Assembly (NCBI GenBank): GCA_964571855.1 | Contig: CAZNDO010000006.1 | Span: 62,001 to 126,000, forward strand | Origin: CAYYFX01 sp964571855 | Lineage (GTDB): Bacteria; ARS69 | Length of the DNA stretch: 64,000 bases | Direction: 5' to 3' | Shown here: positions 8,168 through 16,113 of the stretch, one piece after another | Position numbering within the stretch: the stretch's first letter is position 1 | Layout of the letters: each line of letters opens with the position of its first letter | Notes under the pieces: model-generated | Databases searched by the model: none | Seen by the model: only the letters and a program-made list of their open reading frames with translations | What the model was told of the DNA's origin: nothing | Translations under genes and position numbers: made by a program

Positions 8168-9285
8168 GGCACCCCTCCCGGCGCGCGATCCTTGCCGCGA
8201 TGCTCCGCGAAGTCAACCGTCCGCACGCTGCGCGTCCACTCCAGTCCGAACGCGTGGGCCGGGCCGCGCTCCGCGAACGCCCGCAGGGTGCCGGCGGCGG
8301 TGCGCCGCGCGGCCGACGCGCTCCAGCGCACGGCGCCGTCCGCGGGCAGGCGCACGCGCAGCCGCCAGGCGCGCCCGGTGCCGGAGAGATCCACCGCGTC
8401 CAGCCGGCGCGACGCCGCCTCCGCGCCGACCTCCCAGCGGTGCCCCCCGGTGGACGCGGACGCTTCCGCGCGCCACCGCGAGGACGTGGCCTGCCCGCCG
8501 CGCCCGTCCAGCCGGAGGCTCCACGGCCCCGCGCCGGCGCCCGCGCCGGCCTCCACCCGCAGCCCGCGCGCGCGGCCCCCCCCCGTGGTCTCCACTTCGA
8601 TGCTGCCTCCCGTGAAGCCGCCGGTGAACCGCGCGCCGCCTCGTGCGCGCCAGCCGGGCTCCGGCCCGCCGCGCGCGGCGTCCACGAGCGCGCCGAGCGG
8701 GAAGGCGCCGCCCCCGGCGGCCGCGCGCGCCTCGCGCACGCCGTGGCCGGCGCGGACTTCCAGCGCCCACGGGACACTCCCGCGGCCGGGGCCGCTGCCT
8801 CCGAACCACCATCGGTCCCCGTCGGCTCCCCGGAGACCGCCCGCGGACCACCCGCCGCGAACCACCTCGGCGCGTCCCCGCTCGGCGCCGGACTCCGTCC
8901 TTCCCCATGCCGCCACCGCCCGCCAGGCGCCGCCGTGTCCGACCCAGGAGACACCCGTCTCGCCCGTTCCGGTTCCCGCCACGGGGACGCGCCGGAGGTC
9001 CCGCCCGGTCAAGGCCGAGGTCCAGCCCGGGCCCGAGGCGGGGGCGAGGAAGCTCTGCGCGCCGAGCACCCAACGGCCGGTCCCGGAGACCTCCCCGCCG
9101 GCCCGCAGCCGGTCCCCGGCGGCCGGGTCCGCGCGCGTTTCCACCACCCATGCCGCACCGCCTCCGTCCCCCCGGACCCGGAGAGTGCCGGCCGCCGTCC
9201 CGGCCTCCGCGACCACGCGCGCGGTCACCGCGGCGGCCATCGACATGACCTGAACGGAACAGCACAAGACGCTGCCCAAGAACAC
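8164..9285 (-). CDS. Unknown secreted Gly/Arg-rich protein, possible beta-barrel
   Basis: I do not recognise this 373-residue protein. It opens with a hydrophobic segment (MFLGSVLCCSVQVMSMAAAV) that could be a signal sequence, and the rest is rich in Gly, Ala, Arg and alternating short strands such as WRAVAAWG and WALEVRAGH, which would suit an outer-membrane barrel. Codon-position GC bias supports this frame over the others. The ATG at 9285 faces the plus-strand operon that begins after 9318, so a divergent promoter is expected between them. Its stop overlaps the start of the sulfatase-like lipoprotein, suggesting joint expression. Confidence 0.6.
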   Translation of the reverse strand: MFLGSVLCCSVQVMSMAAAVTARVVAEAGTAAGTLRVRGDGGGAAWVVETRADPAAGDRLRAGGEVSGTGRWVLGAQSFLAPASGPGWTSALTGRDLRRVPVAGTGTGETGVSWVGHGGAWRAVAAWGRTESGAERGRAEVVRGGWSAGGLRGADGDRWWFGGSGPGRGSVPWALEVRAGHGVREARAAAGGGAFPLGALVDAARGGPEPGWRARGGARFTGGFTGGSIEVETTGGGRARGLRVEAGAGAGAGPWSLRLDGRGGQATSSRWRAEASASTGGHRWEVGAEAASRRLDAVDLSGTGRAWRLRVRLPADGAVRWSASAARRTAAGTLRAFAERGPAHAFGLEWTRSVRTVDFAEHRGKDRAPGGVP

Positions 9286-9488
9286 GATGGAGTCACTCCC
9301 GCGCCCGGACCTGAAGGATGCTCCAGGGTGTCGCGGGACCGGACTCCGTCCAGTGTCGCCGCCGGGCGTCGGCGGCGCTCAACACCGTGCGCGAAACGTC
9401 CGAAAAACCACTCCGGGGCCGGATCGCCGGGGGGCCGCCCGCCCCGCGCCCGTCCTCCCCGACCACGCCGCTCGCGAGGGCCCGCGCC

Positions 9489-11864
9489 TTGCGCATCGAA
9501 CGCATCGAATGGATCGGGGACGACGCGGCCGCCCAGGCCTTCGAGTTCCCGCCCCGCGGCCTCGGCCTCTGGTCCTGCGCGAACGGCGTGCGCGAGGACG
9601 CGCTGGTCCGCAGCCTGGCCGCCGCGCTGTGGGGTCCTTCCTCCGATCATCCGGTGCCGCCCGGGATCCGCCGGGTGGACGTCCGCATCCGCCTCGACGA
9701 CGGCACCACGCTCGCGATCGAGCGCTCCCTCGACAGCGGCGCCGTCCTCGTGACCGGCGCGGACCCGGATCGCTTCGATCCGGTCGGCGGATCGCGCGAG
9801 ATCGGCGAGATGCTGCTGGGACTCGGCCGCGAGGACTTCCTCGCGCTCGCGTTCATCGACCTCGACGGGCTGCGCGCCACGCGCGGCAACCGCCGCCTGC
9901 TCGAGCTGCTCGCCGGCGCGCGGGGAACGCGCGCGCCGGCGCCGCCCGCGGCCGGCCCCGCCGCGTCGCCCTCGCCGCCCGCCGGCGGCCCGGACGAGTT
10001 CGACCTCCCCATCGTGCACGCGGAACTCGAGGAGTTCCGCGGCGCTGCGGACGGCCGCGGCGCGGCGGCTCTGGCGCCGGCGCCGGAGGACGTGCGGGTC
10101 GACCGCGCGTCGCCGGATCCCGCCGGCGACGTCGAGGGATCGAGCCCGGTCGACCAGGTCCGCTTCGTGCGCCGCCGGATCGCGGAGATCGACCTGGACC
10201 TGGAGACGCTCAGCCGGCAACTGCACGAGATGGCGGACCGGCGCGAGGAGCTGCGCGTGGACGGGGAGCGGTTCGGGATGCTCACCGGCACGGAGCCCGC
10301 CGACGTCGACCGCCTCGTGGAGCTGACCGACGAGCTGGCCGCGGCGCTGAACCGGCGCGCGGCGGCGGTGCGCGACCGCGAGCGCTTCGAGCAGGAGCTG
10401 CACGGCCGCGGGCTGGACCGCACGACGCTCGAGTCGCTGCGGCACCGCTTCGCCGCCCTGGCCGAGGAGGATCTGGCGTTCCTGGAGAGCGCCGAGCAGG
10501 GCGCCACCGTCCGCCGCGGGAACCTCGCGCTCACGCGCAGCGAGTGCCGGCTGGACGAGACGCGCCTCGAGGAGATCGAGCGCGCCCGCACCGCCGCGGC
10601 GCGCATGGCGCTGGTCCCGCTCGTCGCGGCCGCCGTGGGTCTGTTCGGCTCCCTGGCCGCCGTGCTCGCGGGGGGAGGCGGCGTCCTGTCGCTGGCGCTG
10701 CTCGTGCTGGGACTCGCGGGCGGCGGCACCGCGGCCTGGGTCACGTGGCGCGGCCGCACGCTGCGCGAGGAGGAGCGCGCGGGCATCGTGCAGGCCCTCG
10801 AGCGCAAGCGCGGCCAGATGTCCGAGCTGGAGGAGGAGGGCCGGCATGCCGATCGCCGCGCGAAGGAACTCGCGAAGCGCGCCGGCTGCGAGTCGCCGAC
10901 CCAGCTGCGGCACGACTGGCGCCGGTGGAAGGAATCCGACGGGCCGCAGCACGAGCTCGACGCGCTGCGCGCCCGCGAGGCCGAGGCCGAGGACGGAGTC
11001 GTCGGGCTGCGGGGCAAGCTGTCCGCGTTCCGCATCGACGACGGCGAGGGGGAACCGGATCTCGCCGGGCTGCAGGCGCTGATCGAGGACTACCAGCGGC
11101 ACTTCCACGCGCAGCGGGAGCTGGCCGCCGCGGAGGAGGAGTGCGCCCGCGTCGAGACCGGTCTGACCGAGCTGGAGGCGCGCCGCGCGGAGGCGCTCAC
11201 CACGTTCGAGGCGCTGATGGCGTCCGTGGGCATCGATCCCGATCGCGATCCGGACGAGGCGGTGGAGATGTTCGTGCTGCGCACGCGCTACGCCACCGGT
11301 TTCGACGGCGAGCCCGCCGGCGACTCCACGGCCGGGCTCCGTGCGCCCGATCCCGCGCCCGCCCCCGCGCTCGCGCTGGACACGAGCTGGATCCCGGCGG
11401 TGTCCGCGGCGACGGAGGCGACGCTGCGCCGGTTCCTCCCCGAAGCGCGCGACGTGGAGGTGGACGGCGAGCTGGAGCCCTCCTTCCGCATGGATCCGCG
11501 CGGCCCGCGCCTGGACCTGGCCACGCTCGAGCGCACGCTCGCCGCGGCCGCGATGGATCAGGTTTGGCTCGCGCTCCGCCTCGCGATCGGCGAGACTCTC
11601 TCCTCGCTCGGGGAACGGTTCCCGCTCTTCCTCGACGATCCCTGGACCCGCGCCGACGACGTCCGGTACGCCCACGGCCTCGAGTGGTGCCTCGACGCGA
11701 GCGAGCGCGGGCAGGTGGTGCTCCGCACGTCGCACGAGGTCAGGGTGAAGTGGTTCCTGCATCAGCGTCCGGCCCGCAAGTCCGCCATCCTCTCCATCCT
11801 GCCGCACTCCGCCGCGCCCGCGGACGCGTCGGGGGTGCGTTCGGGGCTCTCGGCGCAGCGCTGA
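9489..11864 (+). CDS. YhaN/SbcC-like coiled-coil protein with degenerate ATPase site
   Basis: A large SMC/Rad50-like chain. From a TTG start at 9489 it begins LRIERIEWIG, as YhaN/SbcC relatives do; an ATG at 9318 would add 57 low-complexity residues unlike any family member. The order is N-lobe (to about residue 150), coiled coil, a two-pass membrane hairpin (about 371-420, LVPLVAAAVGLFGSLAAVLA onward), a second coiled coil and a C-lobe with Walker B-like FPLFLDDPW near 711. Where relatives have GPNGAGKST this protein has CANGVREDA: the P-loop Gly, Lys and Ser/Thr are gone. The Q-loop Gln and the signature LSxGT (here LAAAA) are also lost. It is thus a probable pseudo-ATPase. It leads an operon with AddB and AddA. 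Confidence 0.8.
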   Translation: MRIERIEWIGDDAAAQAFEFPPRGLGLWSCANGVREDALVRSLAAALWGPSSDHPVPPGIRRVDVRIRLDDGTTLAIERSLDSGAVLVTGADPDRFDPVGGSREIGEMLLGLGREDFLALAFIDLDGLRATRGNRRLLELLAGARGTRAPAPPAAGPAASPSPPAGGPDEFDLPIVHAELEEFRGAADGRGAAALAPAPEDVRVDRASPDPAGDVEGSSPVDQVRFVRRRIAEIDLDLETLSRQLHEMADRREELRVDGERFGMLTGTEPADVDRLVELTDELAAALNRRAAAVRDRERFEQELHGRGLDRTTLESLRHRFAALAEEDLAFLESAEQGATVRRGNLALTRSECRLDETRLEEIERARTAAARMALVPLVAAAVGLFGSLAAVLAGGGGVLSLALLVLGLAGGGTAAWVTWRGRTLREEERAGIVQALERKRGQMSELEEEGRHADRRAKELAKRAGCESPTQLRHDWRRWKESDGPQHELDALRAREAEAEDGVVGLRGKLSAFRIDDGEGEPDLAGLQALIEDYQRHFHAQRELAAAEEECARVETGLTELEARRAEALTTFEALMASVGIDPDRDPDEAVEMFVLRTRYATGFDGEPAGDSTAGLRAPDPAPAPALALDTSWIPAVSAATEATLRRFLPEARDVEVDGELEPSFRMDPRGPRLDLATLERTLAAAAMDQVWLALRLAIGETLSSLGERFPLFLDDPWTRADDVRYAHGLEWCLDASERGQVVLRTSHEVRVKWFLHQRPARKSAILSILPHSAAPADASGVRSGLSAQR

Positions 11865-13156
11865 TCGTCCTTCCGGTCTCCGCCGCGGACCCTGCGCCGC
11901 CGGCGCCGTCCCCCGCCGTCGAAGCCTCCGCCCCGGCCACGAGCGGCACCCTCTGGCGTCGCGCGTTCCTCGTGGGCGGCCCCGTGGGCGAGATCGCGGA
12001 GACGCGGCTGGCCTCCGTCGGGCCCGAGACGGCCGTGCAGCTGTTCGTGGCGCTGGAGGGCGAGCGCGGCGGCCTTCCGGTGTTCTGCTGCGAGGCGCCG
12101 CTGATCCGGGTGGATGGTCGCGCCGTGCCCGCCCGGCTCGTGATCGCCCCGGCCGAGGCCGGCCTCACCGACGTGGAGATCCGGTGGAGCGAGATGCGCC
12201 CCGCGGCGGACGGTTCGGGGTGGCAGCGCCTCTCGATCCGGCTGCAGCAGGGCGACTGGTCGCTCCCGGTGCTGGACCTTCCCGAAGGCGCGGGCGACGG
12301 CATCGACCCTTCCGTCGGCACCGCGCGCTTCGCGGTGGCCCTCTCCTTCCGCGACCCGTCCGGGCGGCGGCTGCACCTGGACTCCGAGTCGGACGCCGCC
12401 AAGCGCGACTCCAAGGACCCGCGCCTGGTCCCGGGCTTCCGCGTGACCCGCCACGGCGGCGACACGCTGCCGGGACGCGCGGGCGCGCGCGCACGGCTCC
12501 CGGTGCGCGAGGGCATCGACCCGGCCTTCGTGCACGCGTTCGCGGCGATCCGTCCGGCGGATCCGTTCCTCGCGGCGTACGCGGACCTGGCGGAGTCCCC
12601 GTGGCCGGACACCGTGTCGGTGGACCTCACGGACCCGTCGTGGTCCTGGCTGCTCGAGCAGGTGGCCCGCGGCCGGCGTCGCGCCACCGGGGACACCCCG
12701 GTCGTGGGCGCGGACGGCCACCCCGTGCGCTGGCGGAGCGTGGACGGCGGGGCCGGCGTGGCCGAGGGGGACGTGGTGTTCGCCGGGGGATTCGCCGGGT
12801 TCCTGCAGGGGGACGACGGGGATCTCCGGCTCGACAACGACGATCGCGCATTGCACGGCGCACGGAAGACGCTGGCATTCGGCCTCGTGCGCGACCTTCC
12901 CGAGGGCTGGATCGCCGTGTTCCGCCCGCGGGACTTCCGCGGCGTGGCCGCGCAGCTGGACCAGGCCGGGTACGGGCCGCTGCCGCTCGAGATGGTCTGG
13001 ACCGCGCGCGCCCGCCGCGCGATGCGCGCGTTCCAGACGGACCAGGGCCTTCCCGTCACCGGCCTCCCGGACGCGGCGTCCCGCGAGCGCCTGGGCGCCA
13101 TGCTGGACCGCATGCGCGCGGTGGACGCGGCCGCGCCGTCGGACTCCGCGCGGTGA
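11750..13156 (+). CDS. Secreted protein with C-terminal peptidoglycan-binding-like domain
   Basis: An unrecognised exported protein of up to 468 residues. A basic segment (LRRARGRVGG) followed by AFGALGAALIVLPVSA looks like a signal peptide. The middle has no family I can name; it includes FVALEGERGG and VVFAGGFAGFLQG segments. The last 60 residues (ARRAMRAFQTDQGLPVTGL then DAASRERLG) match the PG_binding_1 three-helix fold. The only in-frame start ahead of the signal is GTG at 11750, overlapping the previous gene by 115 bases; this start is uncertain. The stop overlaps the AddB start by four bases (GTGA), tying a cell-wall-type protein to a DNA-repair pair. Confidence 0.65.
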   Translation: MVPASASGPQVRHPLHPAALRRARGRVGGAFGALGAALIVLPVSAADPAPPAPSPAVEASAPATSGTLWRRAFLVGGPVGEIAETRLASVGPETAVQLFVALEGERGGLPVFCCEAPLIRVDGRAVPARLVIAPAEAGLTDVEIRWSEMRPAADGSGWQRLSIRLQQGDWSLPVLDLPEGAGDGIDPSVGTARFAVALSFRDPSGRRLHLDSESDAAKRDSKDPRLVPGFRVTRHGGDTLPGRAGARARLPVREGIDPAFVHAFAAIRPADPFLAAYADLAESPWPDTVSVDLTDPSWSWLLEQVARGRRRATGDTPVVGADGHPVRWRSVDGGAGVAEGDVVFAGGFAGFLQGDDGDLRLDNDDRALHGARKTLAFGLVRDLPEGWIAVFRPRDFRGVAAQLDQAGYGPLPLEMVWTARARRAMRAFQTDQGLPVTGLPDAASRERLGAMLDRMRAVDAAAPSDSAR

Positions 13157-16113
13157 GGGTCCTCGCGGCGCCGGCCTTCGCCACGCTGCGGGAGATCCTG
13201 GCGCGCGAGGTGCGGTCCCTTCGCGCGGATCCGCTCGTTCCCGTCACCATCGTCGTCCCGCGGGAGACGGCGCGCGGCGCCGCACGCGACGATCTCGCGC
13301 GGCGCCTCGACGGGGCCTTCGGCGTGCGCGTGCTCTCCTGGCCGACGTGGGTGGATGCGCAGGCGGGCGACGCGGTGGCGCGGCGCGGCGGGCGCCGCCT
13401 GGGCGAGGCGGGCTTCGAGCGCCTCGCGGCGCGCGTGCTCGCGGAACTCCCGCCGGACCGCCGGGGACCGTGGAGCGCGGTCGATCCCGGCGAAGGGGCG
13501 TCGCGCCTGCTCGCCGCCACGTTCGCGGACCTGTTCGAGGGGGGCTTCGATGCGGAGGCCCTCGCGCAGGTGGGCGCGCTGCGACGCGACCCTTGGCGCC
13601 GCGACCTGCCGGTCCTGCTCGCGCGGGCGGGGGAACTGCTGGAGGCGGGGAACCTGTGGGACCGGCGCCGGGTGGAGCGCCTTGCCGCGTCCACCGCGGC
13701 GACCGCGGACGGTCCGCTCCTCCTCTTCGGCTTCCACGATCTCACGCCGGTGCAGCGGGCGATCGTGGCGCGGCATGCCGCCGCGCGACCGGTGACGCTG
13801 TTCGTGCCCGGCGTGTCAGGCGGCGAGGCACTGCCCGGCGAGGGCGCCGCCGCGGCCCTCCTCGCCTGGGCGCGCGACGCGGGAGCGACGCTGGAGACGG
13901 CCGACGCCGCCGCCCCCCCCGCGTTCACGCTCCGCGCCGACCGCTTCGCCTCTCCCGCCTTGACCGATCCCGGGCCCTCCCGCGTGCAGCTGGCGGCGTA
14001 CGCCACGGAGTCGGCCGAGGTCCGCGGCATCGCGGGCCGGATCCTGGACGAGGTGGCGGAAGGACGGGGCTTCGAGGACTTCCTGGTGACGACACCGCCG
14101 GGCGGCGGCCCGCCGGCATCGCTGTTCCGGCGGATCTTCGCGAAGGCGGGGATCCCGCTCCGGGACGCGGTGGGCGTTCCGGGCTCGCAGACCCCTTCGG
14201 GCCGCCTCGCGCGCCTGCTGCTGCGCGCCGCCGTTGCCGGCCGCGACGAGCGCGCCGCGTCGGCGCTGGAGTTCGCCGCCCCCCTGGCCGGCGCCGCGGA
14301 GGACGTGGCGGATGCGGCGGAGTGGTTCGTGCGCGCGCGCGATGCGGTGGAGGCGGGCGCGCGCTTCGCCGCGCTGTACCGCGCGCGGCTGGACGGGGAG
14401 CCGGCGGACGAGGTGATCGAGGCGGCGGAGGCCGTGGCCGCCGTGCTCGGGGATCGGCCTCTGCGTCTCCCGGAGTACGCCGGCGCGTTCCGCGCCGCGC
14501 TGTCCGGCGTGCGCGTGCGCTCCCTGGACGGGACCGGCGTGCTGCTGGCCGGCATGGACGCCGCGCGCGGGCTCGCGCGGCCGGTCGTGTTCCACGCGGG
14601 GCTCGTGCGCGGCGCCGTGCGCGGCCTCCCGGCCGCGGGCACGCTGCTCACCGAGTCGTTGCGGCACGCCGTGAACGAGCGGTTCGCCTGGCAGGGCGCG
14701 CGCCTCGTGACGCGGGAGGAGCGCGGCGAGGAACGGCTGCTCCTCGCGCGCCTCGCGTTCGAGACCGCGACCGTGTGCAGCGTGCTCTCGTTCGCGGAGC
14801 GCGACCGCGCGGGCGGCGAGCTGCGCAATCCCTCCGGGCTGCTGCTCGACCTCGCGTCCGCGCGCGCCGGCGTGCCGCTCGATCCGCGCGGCACCGCGTT
14901 CCGCGCGCTGGCGCCGCCGCGTGCGGCCGCGACGGCGCTCGCCCGTCCCGCCGACGCCACCGACGCCGACCTCGCGCGTTTCGCCGGCGCGCCGCCGGAC
15001 GCGGCGGCCGTGGCCACCGTGCTGGACGAGGAGCGCGCGCGCCACCTGCCGCGGGTGTGGCGTGCGGCGGAGGCCCGCTGGGGCACCCCGCGCCTCGGCC
15101 GGTACGACGGCGTGCTCTCCGACCCGCGCGCGATCGCCGCGCTGCGCGACCGGTGGTCCGCGCGCCACTGGAGCGCATCGGCGCTGGAGTCCATGGCGAA
15201 CTGCCCGTTCACGTTCCTGCTGCGGCTGCTGCGCCTGTCGGAGGCGGAGACCGACGCGGACGACTACGACCCGCGCGAGAAGGGCAGCCTCTTCCACGCG
15301 ACCTACGAGGAGGTTTCGCGGGCGCTCGCCGGGCGCGGCCTCCTCCCGCTCGGGCCCGGCACGCTGCCCGAGGCGCTCGCGCTCGTCCGCGCCGCGATCG
15401 CGCGGGAGCGGGCGCGGCTCGCCGGCCAGCCGGCACTGCGCCGGATCGCGCGGCGGGCCACGCTGGCGGGGCTGGAGGCGGACCTCGCCACGGCGTTCGC
15501 GCGCGAGGCGCACCGCCCCGCGGGCGCGGGCCTCGTGCCGGAGCGGTTCGAGCTGGCGTTCGGAGGCGAGCCCGACGAGCCGCCCGCGTTCCTCGATCTC
15601 GCCGACGGGCGTCGCATCCCCCTGCGCGGGCGGATCGACCGCGTCGACCGGCGGGCGGACGGCGGCGTGGAGATCGTGGACCTCAAGACCGGCGCCGTGC
15701 GGGCCCGTCCCGGCCGGATGCAGGCGACCACGAACGGCAAGACGGAGGTGCGGCTCCAGCTTCCGCTGTACCTGCACGCGGTGCCGCAGGTGCTGGGGGC
15801 GCCGGGACGGCGCGCGGCATACTGGCACTGCACCGCGGACGCCGGCTTCGAGGAGATCCCGTACGAGGCGCACGACCTGGCGCGGGACCTCGACGCGATC
15901 CGCGACCTCGTGGCCCACCTGCTGGAGCGCATCGGCGAGGGCTGGTTCCCCTGCACGCCCGCGCCCGGACGCTGCTGCTTCCCGAGCAACGCGTCGGCGT
16001 GCGGTCCCGGCGTGGCCGAGCGGTTCTGGCGGAAGCTCGACGACCCGGAGCTGGCGGGGCATCTCGCGCGACTCCGCGCCACCGGCGCCGTCGCGCCGGA
16101 GGATGGCCCGTGA
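13153..16113 (+). CDS. addB: AddB-like PD-(D/E)XK nuclease subunit
   Basis: A 986-residue partner of AddA in double-strand-break end processing. The N-terminal helicase-like domain is inactive in this family and shows no Walker A here. The nuclease domain is clear: SALESMANCPFTFLLRLLRL (near 680), GSLFHATYEEV, then RIDRVDR and EIVDLKTG with catalytic Asp-Lys near 842, followed by RLQLPLYLHA. Cysteines at MANCPF and in the tail CTPAPGRCCFPSNASAC (near 935-945) match the four-cysteine iron-sulfur staple known in AddB. GTG at 13153 overlaps the preceding stop, and the AddA start overlaps this stop, both as GTGA. Confidence 0.88.
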   Translation: MRVLAAPAFATLREILAREVRSLRADPLVPVTIVVPRETARGAARDDLARRLDGAFGVRVLSWPTWVDAQAGDAVARRGGRRLGEAGFERLAARVLAELPPDRRGPWSAVDPGEGASRLLAATFADLFEGGFDAEALAQVGALRRDPWRRDLPVLLARAGELLEAGNLWDRRRVERLAASTAATADGPLLLFGFHDLTPVQRAIVARHAAARPVTLFVPGVSGGEALPGEGAAAALLAWARDAGATLETADAAAPPAFTLRADRFASPALTDPGPSRVQLAAYATESAEVRGIAGRILDEVAEGRGFEDFLVTTPPGGGPPASLFRRIFAKAGIPLRDAVGVPGSQTPSGRLARLLLRAAVAGRDERAASALEFAAPLAGAAEDVADAAEWFVRARDAVEAGARFAALYRARLDGEPADEVIEAAEAVAAVLGDRPLRLPEYAGAFRAALSGVRVRSLDGTGVLLAGMDAARGLARPVVFHAGLVRGAVRGLPAAGTLLTESLRHAVNERFAWQGARLVTREERGEERLLLARLAFETATVCSVLSFAERDRAGGELRNPSGLLLDLASARAGVPLDPRGTAFRALAPPRAAATALARPADATDADLARFAGAPPDAAAVATVLDEERARHLPRVWRAAEARWGTPRLGRYDGVLSDPRAIAALRDRWSARHWSASALESMANCPFTFLLRLLRLSEAETDADDYDPREKGSLFHATYEEVSRALAGRGLLPLGPGTLPEALALVRAAIARERARLAGQPALRRIARRATLAGLEADLATAFAREAHRPAGAGLVPERFELAFGGEPDEPPAFLDLADGRRIPLRGRIDRVDRRADGGVEIVDLKTGAVRARPGRMQATTNGKTEVRLQLPLYLHAVPQVLGAPGRRAAYWHCTADAGFEEIPYEAHDLARDLDAIRDLVAHLLERIGEGWFPCTPAPGRCCFPSNASACGPGVAERFWRKLDDPELAGHLARLRATGAVAPEDGP

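Noticed and set aside
9318..9488. N-terminal extension of the YhaN-like protein from ATG 9318
   Set aside because: The added 57 residues are Pro/Arg/Ala-rich without family match; the homologous start is at the TTG at 9489.
13056..15212. Long open frame on the minus strand opposite addB
   Set aside because: It is Ser/Arg/Ala-rich, matches no family and lies fully opposite AddB, whose motifs are clear. Such shadows are expected at this GC content.
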